Assembly (NCBI GenBank): GCA_963821815.1
Contig: CAWGFG010000006.1
Coordinates: forward strand, 1,426,001-1,490,000
DNA from: JASGTU01 sp963821815
GTDB lineage: Bacteria; Chloroflexota; Anaerolineae; Caldilineales; Caldilineaceae
Reading direction: 5' to 3'
Length of the DNA: 64,000 bases
In this document: piece by piece, positions 7,534 through 15,751 of the stretch
Numbering within the stretch: position 1 is the stretch's first letter
How the letters are laid out: every line of letters starts with the position of its first letter
Notes under the pieces: model-generated
What the model was told of the DNA's origin: nothing
Database searches by the model: none
Seen by the model: only the letters and a program-made list of their open reading frames with translations
Position numbers and translations under genes: made by a program

Positions 7534-10497
7534 ATGGCTTCCGGCAGTCAGAAATTGACCAAAAATTCAGGTAATAAATCTTCGAGTAAAGCTGGGCGAA
7601 AATCCTCGTCCCGGACGTCGAAATCTGCTTCTGCGCGCAATAGCCGGAGCAAATCCTCCAGCAGGAAGAGAACCAGCAGCGCGTCACGTAAAAGCCAACA
7701 GCCGAATCTGCTGGAGCGGGCGGCAGTGATCCTGCTAAGCCCAAAGATCCTTGGACTAGCGTTGGTCGTCATGGCGGTATTCACTGTGCTGAGCCTGATT
7801 TCCGAAGAACGGGGCAAGGTTACCGGTGCATGGATCGACTATCTTGAGCATATGGTAGGTCTTGGTGCGTGGGGCGTGCCGCTGGTTGTCGGTGCAATCG
7901 GCATTTGGCTCATCATCCGCTCAGTGGAAGAGATGCCCGATGTCCCGTGGCAACGACCTGCCGGCATTCTGCTGCTCTTTGTCGCCTACCTTACGGGAAC
8001 GGCTATGCTGTCGGGCGTGGCAGCGGAGGCCAGTTCGGGCGTGGTCGGCAGCCAAACAGCCGCTACGCTTGAGCGGCTATTGGGCGGAACAGGTGCGTGG
8101 ATCGCGGTATCCGTCTTCGGCATCGCAGGGCTCATACTGCTCACTGACCGGCTGCTTCTGGATGCAGGGTATGAGATCGTGTGGAGCGTTGAAGACTGGT
8201 GGCATGGACGCGGCGCAAAACAGAATACCGATAAAGCAAATGCTGTCCTCGAACCGGAACTGCCTATCCCATCCGGTCAGTTGCCTTGGTGGAAGCGCAT
8301 GCGCGAGAAGTGGCGCACGCATGACAATGACGCTGCGTCCAAGAAAACCGGCCCTGCTGATGCAGTCTTCATAGAGCCGGAACCAACTACTTCCAATGCA
8401 CCGGTTAGTTCGAATGGGCAACCGCCTGTCAAGCAATCGAGCGCACTGCCCCGAGCGCCCGAGCCTGCGCAACGCAAGAGCGCCAGCACACAAACAAAGA
8501 CCGAGCCGAAGCCAGTCAAGTGGCAATTGCCTGCTATCGATGACATGCTCGCCAACTGGGACCGGCAGGTGGAGAGCGATGACCTGATTCGCGATCAAGG
8601 CCGGCTCATCCAGGAAACGCTCTCGCTCTTCGGTGTACCCACGGATTTTGAAGGGGCTTACAAAGGACCTTCGGTTACGCAATATCTCATCAAACCCGGT
8701 TATGTGGAGCGGATAGTGCGCGGCGAAGATCGGCGGGTGAAGGTCAAGGTGTCCAAAATTGCTGGTCTCGGCAATGATCTTGCCCTCGCTCTGGCTGCAC
8801 CGAGTGTGCGTATCGAAGCGCCCGTGCCGGGAACGAATTACGTCGGCATTGAGGTGCCAAATCAAGAAAGCAACATTGTCGGCCTCAAGGAGTTGATGGA
8901 GAGTGAGCCCTATCAGAACCTGAAGGGCGCGTTGCCGGTCGCGCTGGGTGAAGACGTTAAAGGCCAAGCCATTGTCACGGACCTGGCACGCATGCCGCAC
9001 CTGCTCATTGCGGGCTCGACCGGTTCGGGTAAGTCGGTCTGCATCAATTCAATCATCAATTGCCTACTGCTGACGCACACGCCGGACTCTCTGCGGTTAC
9101 TCCTCATCGACCCCAAGATGGTCGAATTGAACGTGTACAACGGTATTCCGCATCTCCTCAACCCCGTCGTTACTGAAATCGACCGGGCGTCTGGCGTACT
9201 ATTTTGGGCCGTGAAGGAGATGGAGCGTCGTTACCAGTGCATGAGCGACGCGAAGGCGCGTGACATCGTTCGCTACAATACGTATCTGCAAAAGCGAAAC
9301 GAAAAACCGCTACCGTACATCGTCATCGTGGTGGATGAGATGGCAGACCTGATGCTGGCTTCGCCGGAAGAGGTGGAAAAGCACATCTGCCGTCTAGCAC
9401 AGATGGCGCGTGCGGTGGGCATCCACTTGATTATCGCAACGCAGCGCCCTTCTGTGGATGTGATTACGGGACTGATCAAAGCAAACTTTCCAGCCCGCAT
9501 TGCGTTTGCCGTGAGTAGCCAGGTTGACAGCCGTGTCATCTTGGACACGCAGGGCGCCGAACGTCTGCTCGGTCGGGGCGATATGCTCTTCATGGCGCCT
9601 GATACCAGCAAACTCGAGCGGCTGCAGGGTACGTTCCTCAGCGACGAGGAGATCAGCAACGTGGTCGAGTATTGGAAGAGCGCGCACCATGAAGAACGCC
9701 CAACGCCGATGCCGATTGACGCCACTGAACCTGACGATAAGCAAGAGGCGTTTGGCGCGTATGCCGAACAAGCTGAAAGCCAGCATACTCACAGTACTCC
9801 GAATGCTGCCGGAGCAAACGGTAACGATACAGACGCTGCGTCCAAAACCGTTTCGAGTGACCTGGAAGGAATGCCGGATCCTGCGGCGGTACAGAGCGCC
9901 ACGCAGCCGGAATTGTTTCACGAGATCGAACGCATGAAAGAAGTTGACTCGCGTGACGATCTCTACGATGATGCAGTGAGAATCGTCACCGAAGAAGGCC
10001 GTGGTTCGGTTAGCATGCTGCAGAACAAACTGCGTATCGGCTATGGGCGTTCGAGCCGGCTGGTTGAGCAGCTTGAGCACAACGGAGTACTTGGGCCCGA
10101 TTTGGGTGGCAACCGAGGCCGTGCATTGCGGCTCGGTACGTTGAGCGATGGTGAGGACCAAGGCGAGGGTGATCATGAGTCCGACGTTGCGCCCTGGGAA
10201 GCCGAACCACCATCCTATGCAGAATCAGATGCGACTGAAACCCCAGTCTCAGCTACGGAATGGGAAGATTTGGACGATGAGTTTTCTGAATTGTACGACG
10301 AGGAACGACCCCAAGTGCCCCGTCCATCCGATGCCAAAGCGCCTCAAGCAGAACCTGTGCCACCTGCAGCAACCGATGTAAATGAATCAGCGTCTAAAGA
10401 AAACCGCACAACCGAGCAGTCCAGCTCCGCCGCATCAGCGCCAAAACAAGCCGATCATGCGGACTCAGACTCGCGTACGCCGCGTGTATGGATGTAG
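7534..10497 (+). CDS. ftsK: DNA translocase FtsK/SpoIIIE
   Basis: Septum-localised ATP-driven DNA pump that clears chromosomes from the division plane. Predicted 987 residues. A Ser/Lys/Arg-rich N-terminus (about 50 residues) precedes about four membrane helices (LALVVMAVFTVLSLI onward). A Pro/Thr/Ala linker follows, then the RecA-like motor with Walker A AGSTGSGKSVCINS at about 491-504, Walker B-like LLLIDPKMVELN and VVDEMADLM, and IIATQRPSVDVITGLIKANFP. The gamma winged helix contains RIGYGRSSRLVEQLE. Beyond it is an unusual acidic, disordered tail of roughly 110 residues. The start is chosen because a good promoter lies between the farther upstream ATG 7432 and this one. Confidence 0.95.
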   Translation: MASGSQKLTKNSGNKSSSKAGRKSSSRTSKSASARNSRSKSSSRKRTSSASRKSQQPNLLERAAVILLSPKILGLALVVMAVFTVLSLISEERGKVTGAWIDYLEHMVGLGAWGVPLVVGAIGIWLIIRSVEEMPDVPWQRPAGILLLFVAYLTGTAMLSGVAAEASSGVVGSQTAATLERLLGGTGAWIAVSVFGIAGLILLTDRLLLDAGYEIVWSVEDWWHGRGAKQNTDKANAVLEPELPIPSGQLPWWKRMREKWRTHDNDAASKKTGPADAVFIEPEPTTSNAPVSSNGQPPVKQSSALPRAPEPAQRKSASTQTKTEPKPVKWQLPAIDDMLANWDRQVESDDLIRDQGRLIQETLSLFGVPTDFEGAYKGPSVTQYLIKPGYVERIVRGEDRRVKVKVSKIAGLGNDLALALAAPSVRIEAPVPGTNYVGIEVPNQESNIVGLKELMESEPYQNLKGALPVALGEDVKGQAIVTDLARMPHLLIAGSTGSGKSVCINSIINCLLLTHTPDSLRLLLIDPKMVELNVYNGIPHLLNPVVTEIDRASGVLFWAVKEMERRYQCMSDAKARDIVRYNTYLQKRNEKPLPYIVIVVDEMADLMLASPEEVEKHICRLAQMARAVGIHLIIATQRPSVDVITGLIKANFPARIAFAVSSQVDSRVILDTQGAERLLGRGDMLFMAPDTSKLERLQGTFLSDEEISNVVEYWKSAHHEERPTPMPIDATEPDDKQEAFGAYAEQAESQHTHSTPNAAGANGNDTDAASKTVSSDLEGMPDPAAVQSATQPELFHEIERMKEVDSRDDLYDDAVRIVTEEGRGSVSMLQNKLRIGYGRSSRLVEQLEHNGVLGPDLGGNRGRALRLGTLSDGEDQGEGDHESDVAPWEAEPPSYAESDATETPVSATEWEDLDDEFSELYDEERPQVPRPSDAKAPQAEPVPPAATDVNESASKENRTTEQSSSAASAPKQADHADSDSRTPRVWM

Positions 10498-10568
10498 AAC
10501 CAGCCAGCGACGCCCTTCCGGACTAGCTTCCACCCAACTGATCGAACAGCATAAGTGAGTTCAAACTC

Positions 10569-11816
10569 GTGACACAATCCGCTCACGCCGAACCACGCGA
10601 TTTAAGCGTGCGGCGCCTGATGACCATTTCCATCATTACTCGAATCATCGTCGACACCAGCGTTCAGCTGTTCGGTCCATTCCTGCCCATGATCGCGCAA
10701 GGCCTGGGTACGACTGTGGTCACGATGGGGCGACTCATCGCCATTCGCAGCTTGACCGGCATGCTCGCGCCCGTCCTCGGTTCCTATGCCGATCGACACA
10801 GCTATCGCGGTGTGCTGCAGTTTGCTCTTGCCTGTGGCGGTATTGGCCTGCTCATTATCTCGTCCAGTCGTTCATTGTGGCTCGCGGCCATCGGCATGGC
10901 GCTTTTTGGTATCGGATTCGCAGGATTTGTACCAACGCTCGCAGCGTACGTGAGCGCTCGCCTGCCCTACTCTAAGCGAGCGCGCGGTATCGGCATTTTG
11001 GAATATTCATGGGCGTTGACTGGCATCCTGGGTCTCTATATGGTGGGTCAGATCATCGAATACAGTTCGTGGCGAACGCCGATCATCCTCTTGGGAGTCG
11101 GCATGCTTATCTCGGCGGCTGTGTTCGGCGTGCTTCCATCTGCAAGGCCCGGCGCAATACACGCGGCAACAGAACCTCACCTATCTGAAGTCGTCGGGAC
11201 CATCCGACGGCTCAGGGGCTTCTTCCGCCTCGGCGTGAATGCGCGGTCGGCCTACGGCGCCATCGTCGCCAACTGCTTCATCATGTTCGCTGCGGTGCAG
11301 TTCATGATTATCTACGGGGCGTGGTTCAACGGAGAGTATGGATTGACGGCATCGCAGCTAGGCGTCGTTGCGTTGGTGTTCGGTCTTTTCGACCTAAGTG
11401 CCAGTGTATCCGTCAGCCTCTTCACCGATCGAATCGGCAAGCGACGCAGCGTATTCATCGGCCTCATCTGTTCGCTAGCTGGCTACCTGCTCATCCCGTT
11501 CCTCAACGTGGGACTGGCGCCAGCCGTCGCATCGATAGCCTTCACACGCGGCTTCTTCGAGTTCTCGGTCGTATCCAACATTCCGCTGCTCAGCGAGCAA
11601 GTGCCAGCACAGCGAGGCAAGGTGCTCTCCCTCTCTTCTGCGTTCAATATGCTTGCCGTGGCGCTAGCGGGATTCACGGCGCCATGGTTTTACACGAACC
11701 GTGGCATCGGCGTCGTGGCGATCATGTCCGCCACGTCTGCCGTGATTGCGCTCGTTATACTCATTCTGTTGGTGGAGGAACCAGAGCCTCAGACTGAGGT
11801 CATTGAGAGGAACTGA
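10569..11816 (+). CDS. Major facilitator superfamily transporter
   Basis: About 415 residues with 12 predicted membrane helices in two halves. The MFS loop-2/3 signature is visible as PVLGSYADRHSYRGVL, with a degenerate counterpart FTDRIGKRRSVFIG in the second half. The substrate is not inferable; drug/sugar-type efflux is the usual guess. GTG 10569 is preceded by AAGTGAG. It follows ftsK by 71 nt. Its last 28 nt overlap the 3' end of the convergent metalloenzyme gene, so neither transcript can end with an intergenic terminator there. Confidence 0.85.
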   Translation: MTQSAHAEPRDLSVRRLMTISIITRIIVDTSVQLFGPFLPMIAQGLGTTVVTMGRLIAIRSLTGMLAPVLGSYADRHSYRGVLQFALACGGIGLLIISSSRSLWLAAIGMALFGIGFAGFVPTLAAYVSARLPYSKRARGIGILEYSWALTGILGLYMVGQIIEYSSWRTPIILLGVGMLISAAVFGVLPSARPGAIHAATEPHLSEVVGTIRRLRGFFRLGVNARSAYGAIVANCFIMFAAVQFMIIYGAWFNGEYGLTASQLGVVALVFGLFDLSASVSVSLFTDRIGKRRSVFIGLICSLAGYLLIPFLNVGLAPAVASIAFTRGFFEFSVVSNIPLLSEQVPAQRGKVLSLSSAFNMLAVALAGFTAPWFYTNRGIGVVAIMSATSAVIALVILILLVEEPEPQTEVIERN

Positions 11817-12712
11817 GTGATCAACGGAGTTACATCGGCCAGCGACTGCATTTGGCCAACGGGCAAACCCTGCCGATTGCCCATGATCAGACAGAGCGCG
11901 GGATTGAGCGTGTGTTTTCCATGGCTGCAGTCCTCAACGTTGCCATGATCGCTGGCAACAACGATGAGCGTATGCGCCATGTCTGCAGCGTCGAGCAGCC
12001 CGCCGAGGACTCCATCGAACAGTGCGAAGTCGCGTACTGCGCCATCCAGGTCCTGATGGTGCCCCAGCTCGTCTGTCAGCCAATGGTCATGCATTGTGAA
12101 TGCGTAGGATTGCGCGATTTGCCATAGTTGATTGCCAGCCTCAGCCGGTTCGTAAACAGGCGCTTCTGTATAGCCTAGGCGGTAGCGCCAACTTGCGTTG
12201 GTGTAGTCAACACTGAGCGCCCTCCCAGCCAGTAAGTCCCTGTCTCTGAGTAGAGGCGCGCCAGCCGATGAAGCGGCGTATTGAATGGAGCTCAGCAGGC
12301 GCTTTCCGCGATGTACTGCTGCATAGAAGCCAGGGGGGTATGCATTGACGAAGACGGCGTTCCGCCCCTGTTCGGCAAGCTGTTTGTAAAGATTATCCTC
12401 TTCAATCAGCATGCGAATGCGATCGTCAGGCTTCGGCCCGTAGTGTTCGCCGATGGCCAACGGTATATTCTTCCCTGTTAGCAGTGTAGCCTGACCTGTA
12501 GCGCTTTGCGGCCTGCCCTCCACCCCCATACACGCGTCCAGCGGTACGACATCCACCAAGTCCGTTGACAGGCGACCTGTGGACAAAGTCAGCGGAACAT
12601 CTCCGGTAAGGCGTGAAAGGGTCGGATAATGACCTGCACATAGCGGATTGACGGTAGGATCGTCCGACCCCAAACCGACGCCGTCAAGGAACAGAAAGAA
12701 CGCTCTTCTCAA
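11789..12712 (-). CDS. Alkaline phosphatase/phosphoglycerate mutase-superfamily metalloenzyme
   Basis: About 307 residues with the two-metal core of the alkaline phosphatase superfamily. FLFLDGVGLG is at the N-terminus (metal-binding Asp). The nucleophile region is PQSATGQATLLTG, and ASDHGNVEDCSHGKHTLNP near the C-terminus supplies the Asp/His ligands. It lacks the large inserted domain of full-length independent phosphoglycerate mutase, so it is a relative of unknown substrate. The start appears to be TTG at 12712 with GTGGGA upstream. It lies 64 nt downstream of the homocysteine methyltransferase and may be read from the same transcript. Confidence 0.78.
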   Translation of the reverse strand: MRRAFFLFLDGVGLGSDDPTVNPLCAGHYPTLSRLTGDVPLTLSTGRLSTDLVDVVPLDACMGVEGRPQSATGQATLLTGKNIPLAIGEHYGPKPDDRIRMLIEEDNLYKQLAEQGRNAVFVNAYPPGFYAAVHRGKRLLSSIQYAASSAGAPLLRDRDLLAGRALSVDYTNASWRYRLGYTEAPVYEPAEAGNQLWQIAQSYAFTMHDHWLTDELGHHQDLDGAVRDFALFDGVLGGLLDAADMAHTLIVVASDHGNVEDCSHGKHTLNPALCLIMGNRQGLPVGQMQSLADVTPLITQFLSMTSV

Positions 12713-12776
12713 ACCAATGAAATCCCACTTAGCAAGCTGCAGATACTGATGATTGACTGAACGTTACGCTGATAGC

Positions 12777-13679
12777 TTAGAGCTTCGCACCGGCTGTTTT
12801 CAGCGTGTCGCGCATGGCCTGGATGTGCGCGGGCGTGCTCCCGCAACATGCGCCGATGTAATTAACGCCCATCTCGTACATTTCTATGGCGTACTGCGCC
12901 ATGACTTCTGGCGTGCCGTCGAATTGCACTTCGTCTTCGACCATCTTCGGTAGGCCTGCGTTGCTCTGCGCAATGAGAAAAACGCCATCCGGTCGGTTTT
13001 GCGTCATGGCAGCCATGACCGAACGTATCTCCTCCGGGCCATTGCCGCAGTTGCCACCGATCACGCGCACGCCCCATTCGTTCATGGCCTGCAATGCACC
13101 AAGCGGCGTATCGCCCATCATGGTACGTCCGTTGGTATCGAACGTCATGGTAGCAATGATGACGGCATCCGGCTCCACCTCGCGCGCGCCTCGGATAGCT
13201 GCTTCCAGTTCGGCTATTTGAGTCATGGTCTCGATATGGAAGTAATCCACGCCAGCATTGACGAGCGCTGTCGCCTGCTCTGCGTACATCTTGGCTGCAT
13301 CGCCCAGCGAGAGCAAACCGTACGGCTCTATCAACTCACCGGTTGGCCCCATGTCGCCGCCGACAAGACAATCGTATTCGTCGGCGATTTCGCGCGCGAT
13401 TTTCACGGCAGCAATGTTCAGTTCCTCGACCTGATCCTGCAGGCCATTGTGTTGTAAGCGAGAGCGCGTTCCGCCGAAAGTATTGGCTGTGACGACCCTG
13501 GCGCCGGCTTCACAGTAGTCGCGATGAATGCTGCGCAGGATATCGGGATGATTGACGCTCCAATGCTCAGAGGACTCGCCTGCCGACATGCCGTTGGCGT
13601 GCAACATCGTACCCATCGCGCCATCGCCGAGGATGGTTTTGCCCGATTCCAGCCATTCCAGGATCGTTGTATTTGTCAT
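12777..13679 (-). CDS. Homocysteine S-methyltransferase family protein (MetH N-domain/BHMT-like)
   Basis: Zinc-dependent TIM-barrel methyltransferase of 300 residues that transfers a methyl group to homocysteine. The N-terminal LGDGAMGTMLHANG and the zinc ligands GGNCGNGPEE (Cys at about 209) and GACCGSTP (Cys pair near 276) match the family. It equals only the first domain of MetH: folate, cobalamin and activation domains are absent. It could use S-methylmethionine, betaine or a corrinoid protein encoded elsewhere. ATG 13679 is preceded by AAAGGAA. A RACo-type corrinoid activator lies two genes upstream on the same strand, which hints at corrinoid-linked methyl transfer (inference). Confidence 0.87.
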   Translation of the reverse strand: MTNTTILEWLESGKTILGDGAMGTMLHANGMSAGESSEHWSVNHPDILRSIHRDYCEAGARVVTANTFGGTRSRLQHNGLQDQVEELNIAAVKIAREIADEYDCLVGGDMGPTGELIEPYGLLSLGDAAKMYAEQATALVNAGVDYFHIETMTQIAELEAAIRGAREVEPDAVIIATMTFDTNGRTMMGDTPLGALQAMNEWGVRVIGGNCGNGPEEIRSVMAAMTQNRPDGVFLIAQSNAGLPKMVEDEVQFDGTPEVMAQYAIEMYEMGVNYIGACCGSTPAHIQAMRDTLKTAGAKL

Positions 13680-13715
13680 GGTCGTTTTTCCTTTGTGGAC
13701 GATGCGATTGGCTGT

Positions 13716-15641
13716 TTATTCAGCCTCGGGCAAGTTTTCTATCTCTACTGGTTCGATGTCTTGCGGCGCCGGGATGCCCAATACCTTGGCATAGAAATAT
13801 TGTTCCGCAGTAAGCGACCGGGCGATGTTCTCGGCCTTACGGAAGCCATGCTGTTCGCCTTTGTAGGCGAGGTACGCCACAGGAATCCCTTTCTCGCGCA
13901 GTGCATCCACCATCATCTCCGCCTGGTTGGGCAGGACGACTTTATCTTCCAACCCTTGAAAAAAGATAATGGGGCAGGATAACTGGTCAACATGCATGAG
14001 CGCGGACCGGGTATCGTAGATGTCTTTGCGTTCTGGATAGGGTCCTACTAGTCCATCAAGATATCGAGATTCAAACTTGTGAGTCTCTCTCGCCAGTGCA
14101 CCAAGATCACTGACGCCGTAGTAGCTGGCTCCGGCTTTGAACACGTCACGAAAGGTTAGCGCCGCAAGCGTCGTGAAGCCGCCGGCGCTGCCGCCGCGAA
14201 TGACCATTCTTTCGCCATCGACTCTACCGCTCTCCGCCAGATATTGCGCACCTGCGATGCAGTCATCCACGTCGACAATACCCCAATTATCATCCAGCCG
14301 CTGCATATACTCGCGACCGTAGCCGGTACTCCCGCCGTAGTTCACGTCCAAGACAGCATACCCTCGACTCGACCAATACTGAATGCCAAGCTTCATCGAA
14401 CTGCTGGTGGCGCTGGTCGGCCCTCCGTGGCTGATGACGATCAGCGGCGGCTTATCCCCCTCTGGCGCCTGGTAATCTTGATTGTGCGGCGCATAGTAGA
14501 AGGCGTGTGCTCGAGCGCCATCAGTGGTGGGATATGGTATGGCCTCGGGAATCGAAAGGTAGCCCGGCTCGATCGTATAGTCAGAGGACTTCTTCAGTGT
14601 TCGGCACTCACCAGCATCAAACCGGTACTCGACAATGGAGTCAGGCTTGTCTGGCGCAGCGCCTTCGAAGACGACGCGTTCAGCATCCACGTGCACATCG
14701 GCGATGGACGTGTATGGTTGCTCGATCTCATCCAGCGCACCTGACCGCAAGTCTAGCATGGCGAGATGCCAAGCCCCGTCCATTGTGTAGCTACAGACGA
14801 TATTTTCAGCGTCTCTGAAACCGTAGGTAGGCACGCCGAATACCCACTGCGGTCGTCCAAACTCGGCATCCATTGGCTTCAGTGGTACCTCATGGTCCAC
14901 GTCCCAACGATACAAGTTCCACCAACCACTGCGGTCGCTAACAAAATAGAGCTGGTTATCCGGCGACCATGACGGCTGGAACACTGACTCGTCTCCATCA
15001 ACCAGACAGCGCGTATCACTGAGGGTTCCATCATCCAGCACATCGGCTATCCATAGCTGGCTGCGGGTCCAAGGCATCTGTGGGTGGTTATAAGCGACCC
15101 AGGATAGCGAATGCCCGTCGGGGCTCAAACGCGGCGTTGTATAGAAATCGTGTCCGGAAACCAGCACCTCGCCAGGTCCGCGAGTGTCTAGCTGCACCGA
15201 CACAATGGTGTTGACAGCCTCACCGTCTCCGGTGTGATCCTCGCGCACACAGATGATGCGTTTGCGGCTCGCGTCCACGATGCCGTCTGCATAGCGCATT
15301 CCCTCTGTGGTCAACGGTCGAAACTCATCGCTATCGACAAGATACAGCACCTGATCGCCGTAGTTCACATAGGCGATGACACCGTGGTCGAGTACACACG
15401 CGCCACCGCCATATTCATGCACTCGTGTGCGCACATTCATGTCCGGAGACGATTTCTCCCTGATGCTCCCGTCACTGGACAGGGCCATCAGCGCATTCCG
15501 ACCGCCTTCTGTAGGATGCGATTCCACCCAATAAACGGTGTCGCCATCCAGTCCAACTTGCGTAAAGCGAGTCTCATTCCTCGCCAGTTCTTCTGCAGCG
15601 ATAGGTGATTCCCAAGAACCATATGCAGCTATTGTAGCCAT
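13716..15641 (-). CDS. S9-family prolyl oligopeptidase-like serine peptidase
   Basis: Two-domain peptidase of 641 residues: an N-terminal beta-propeller with TolB/WD-like repeats (LSPDGHSLSWVAY, FQPSWSPDNQLYFVSDRSG), then an alpha/beta hydrolase. The nucleophile elbow RGGSAGGF is at about residue 484. The acid is in GLEDKVVLPNQ at about 565 and the histidine in KGEQHGFRK at about 597. This layout matches acylaminoacyl-peptidase/dipeptidyl-peptidase relatives. No signal peptide is seen, so it is probably cytoplasmic. It sits 36 nt upstream of the homocysteine methyltransferase, close enough to be cotranscribed, with no obvious functional link. Confidence 0.9.
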   Translation of the reverse strand: MATIAAYGSWESPIAAEELARNETRFTQVGLDGDTVYWVESHPTEGGRNALMALSSDGSIREKSSPDMNVRTRVHEYGGGACVLDHGVIAYVNYGDQVLYLVDSDEFRPLTTEGMRYADGIVDASRKRIICVREDHTGDGEAVNTIVSVQLDTRGPGEVLVSGHDFYTTPRLSPDGHSLSWVAYNHPQMPWTRSQLWIADVLDDGTLSDTRCLVDGDESVFQPSWSPDNQLYFVSDRSGWWNLYRWDVDHEVPLKPMDAEFGRPQWVFGVPTYGFRDAENIVCSYTMDGAWHLAMLDLRSGALDEIEQPYTSIADVHVDAERVVFEGAAPDKPDSIVEYRFDAGECRTLKKSSDYTIEPGYLSIPEAIPYPTTDGARAHAFYYAPHNQDYQAPEGDKPPLIVISHGGPTSATSSSMKLGIQYWSSRGYAVLDVNYGGSTGYGREYMQRLDDNWGIVDVDDCIAGAQYLAESGRVDGERMVIRGGSAGGFTTLAALTFRDVFKAGASYYGVSDLGALARETHKFESRYLDGLVGPYPERKDIYDTRSALMHVDQLSCPIIFFQGLEDKVVLPNQAEMMVDALREKGIPVAYLAYKGEQHGFRKAENIARSLTAEQYFYAKVLGIPAPQDIEPVEIENLPEAE

Positions 15642-15751
15642 TGTTGTCTTCAGCTTTCGTTACCTACTAGAGTGTCCACAATTGAACTATCATTCGGAAT
15701 TAAATATAACCGCGCAGCATAGTTTGCACACTAAATTCTGCCGAACAGTGC

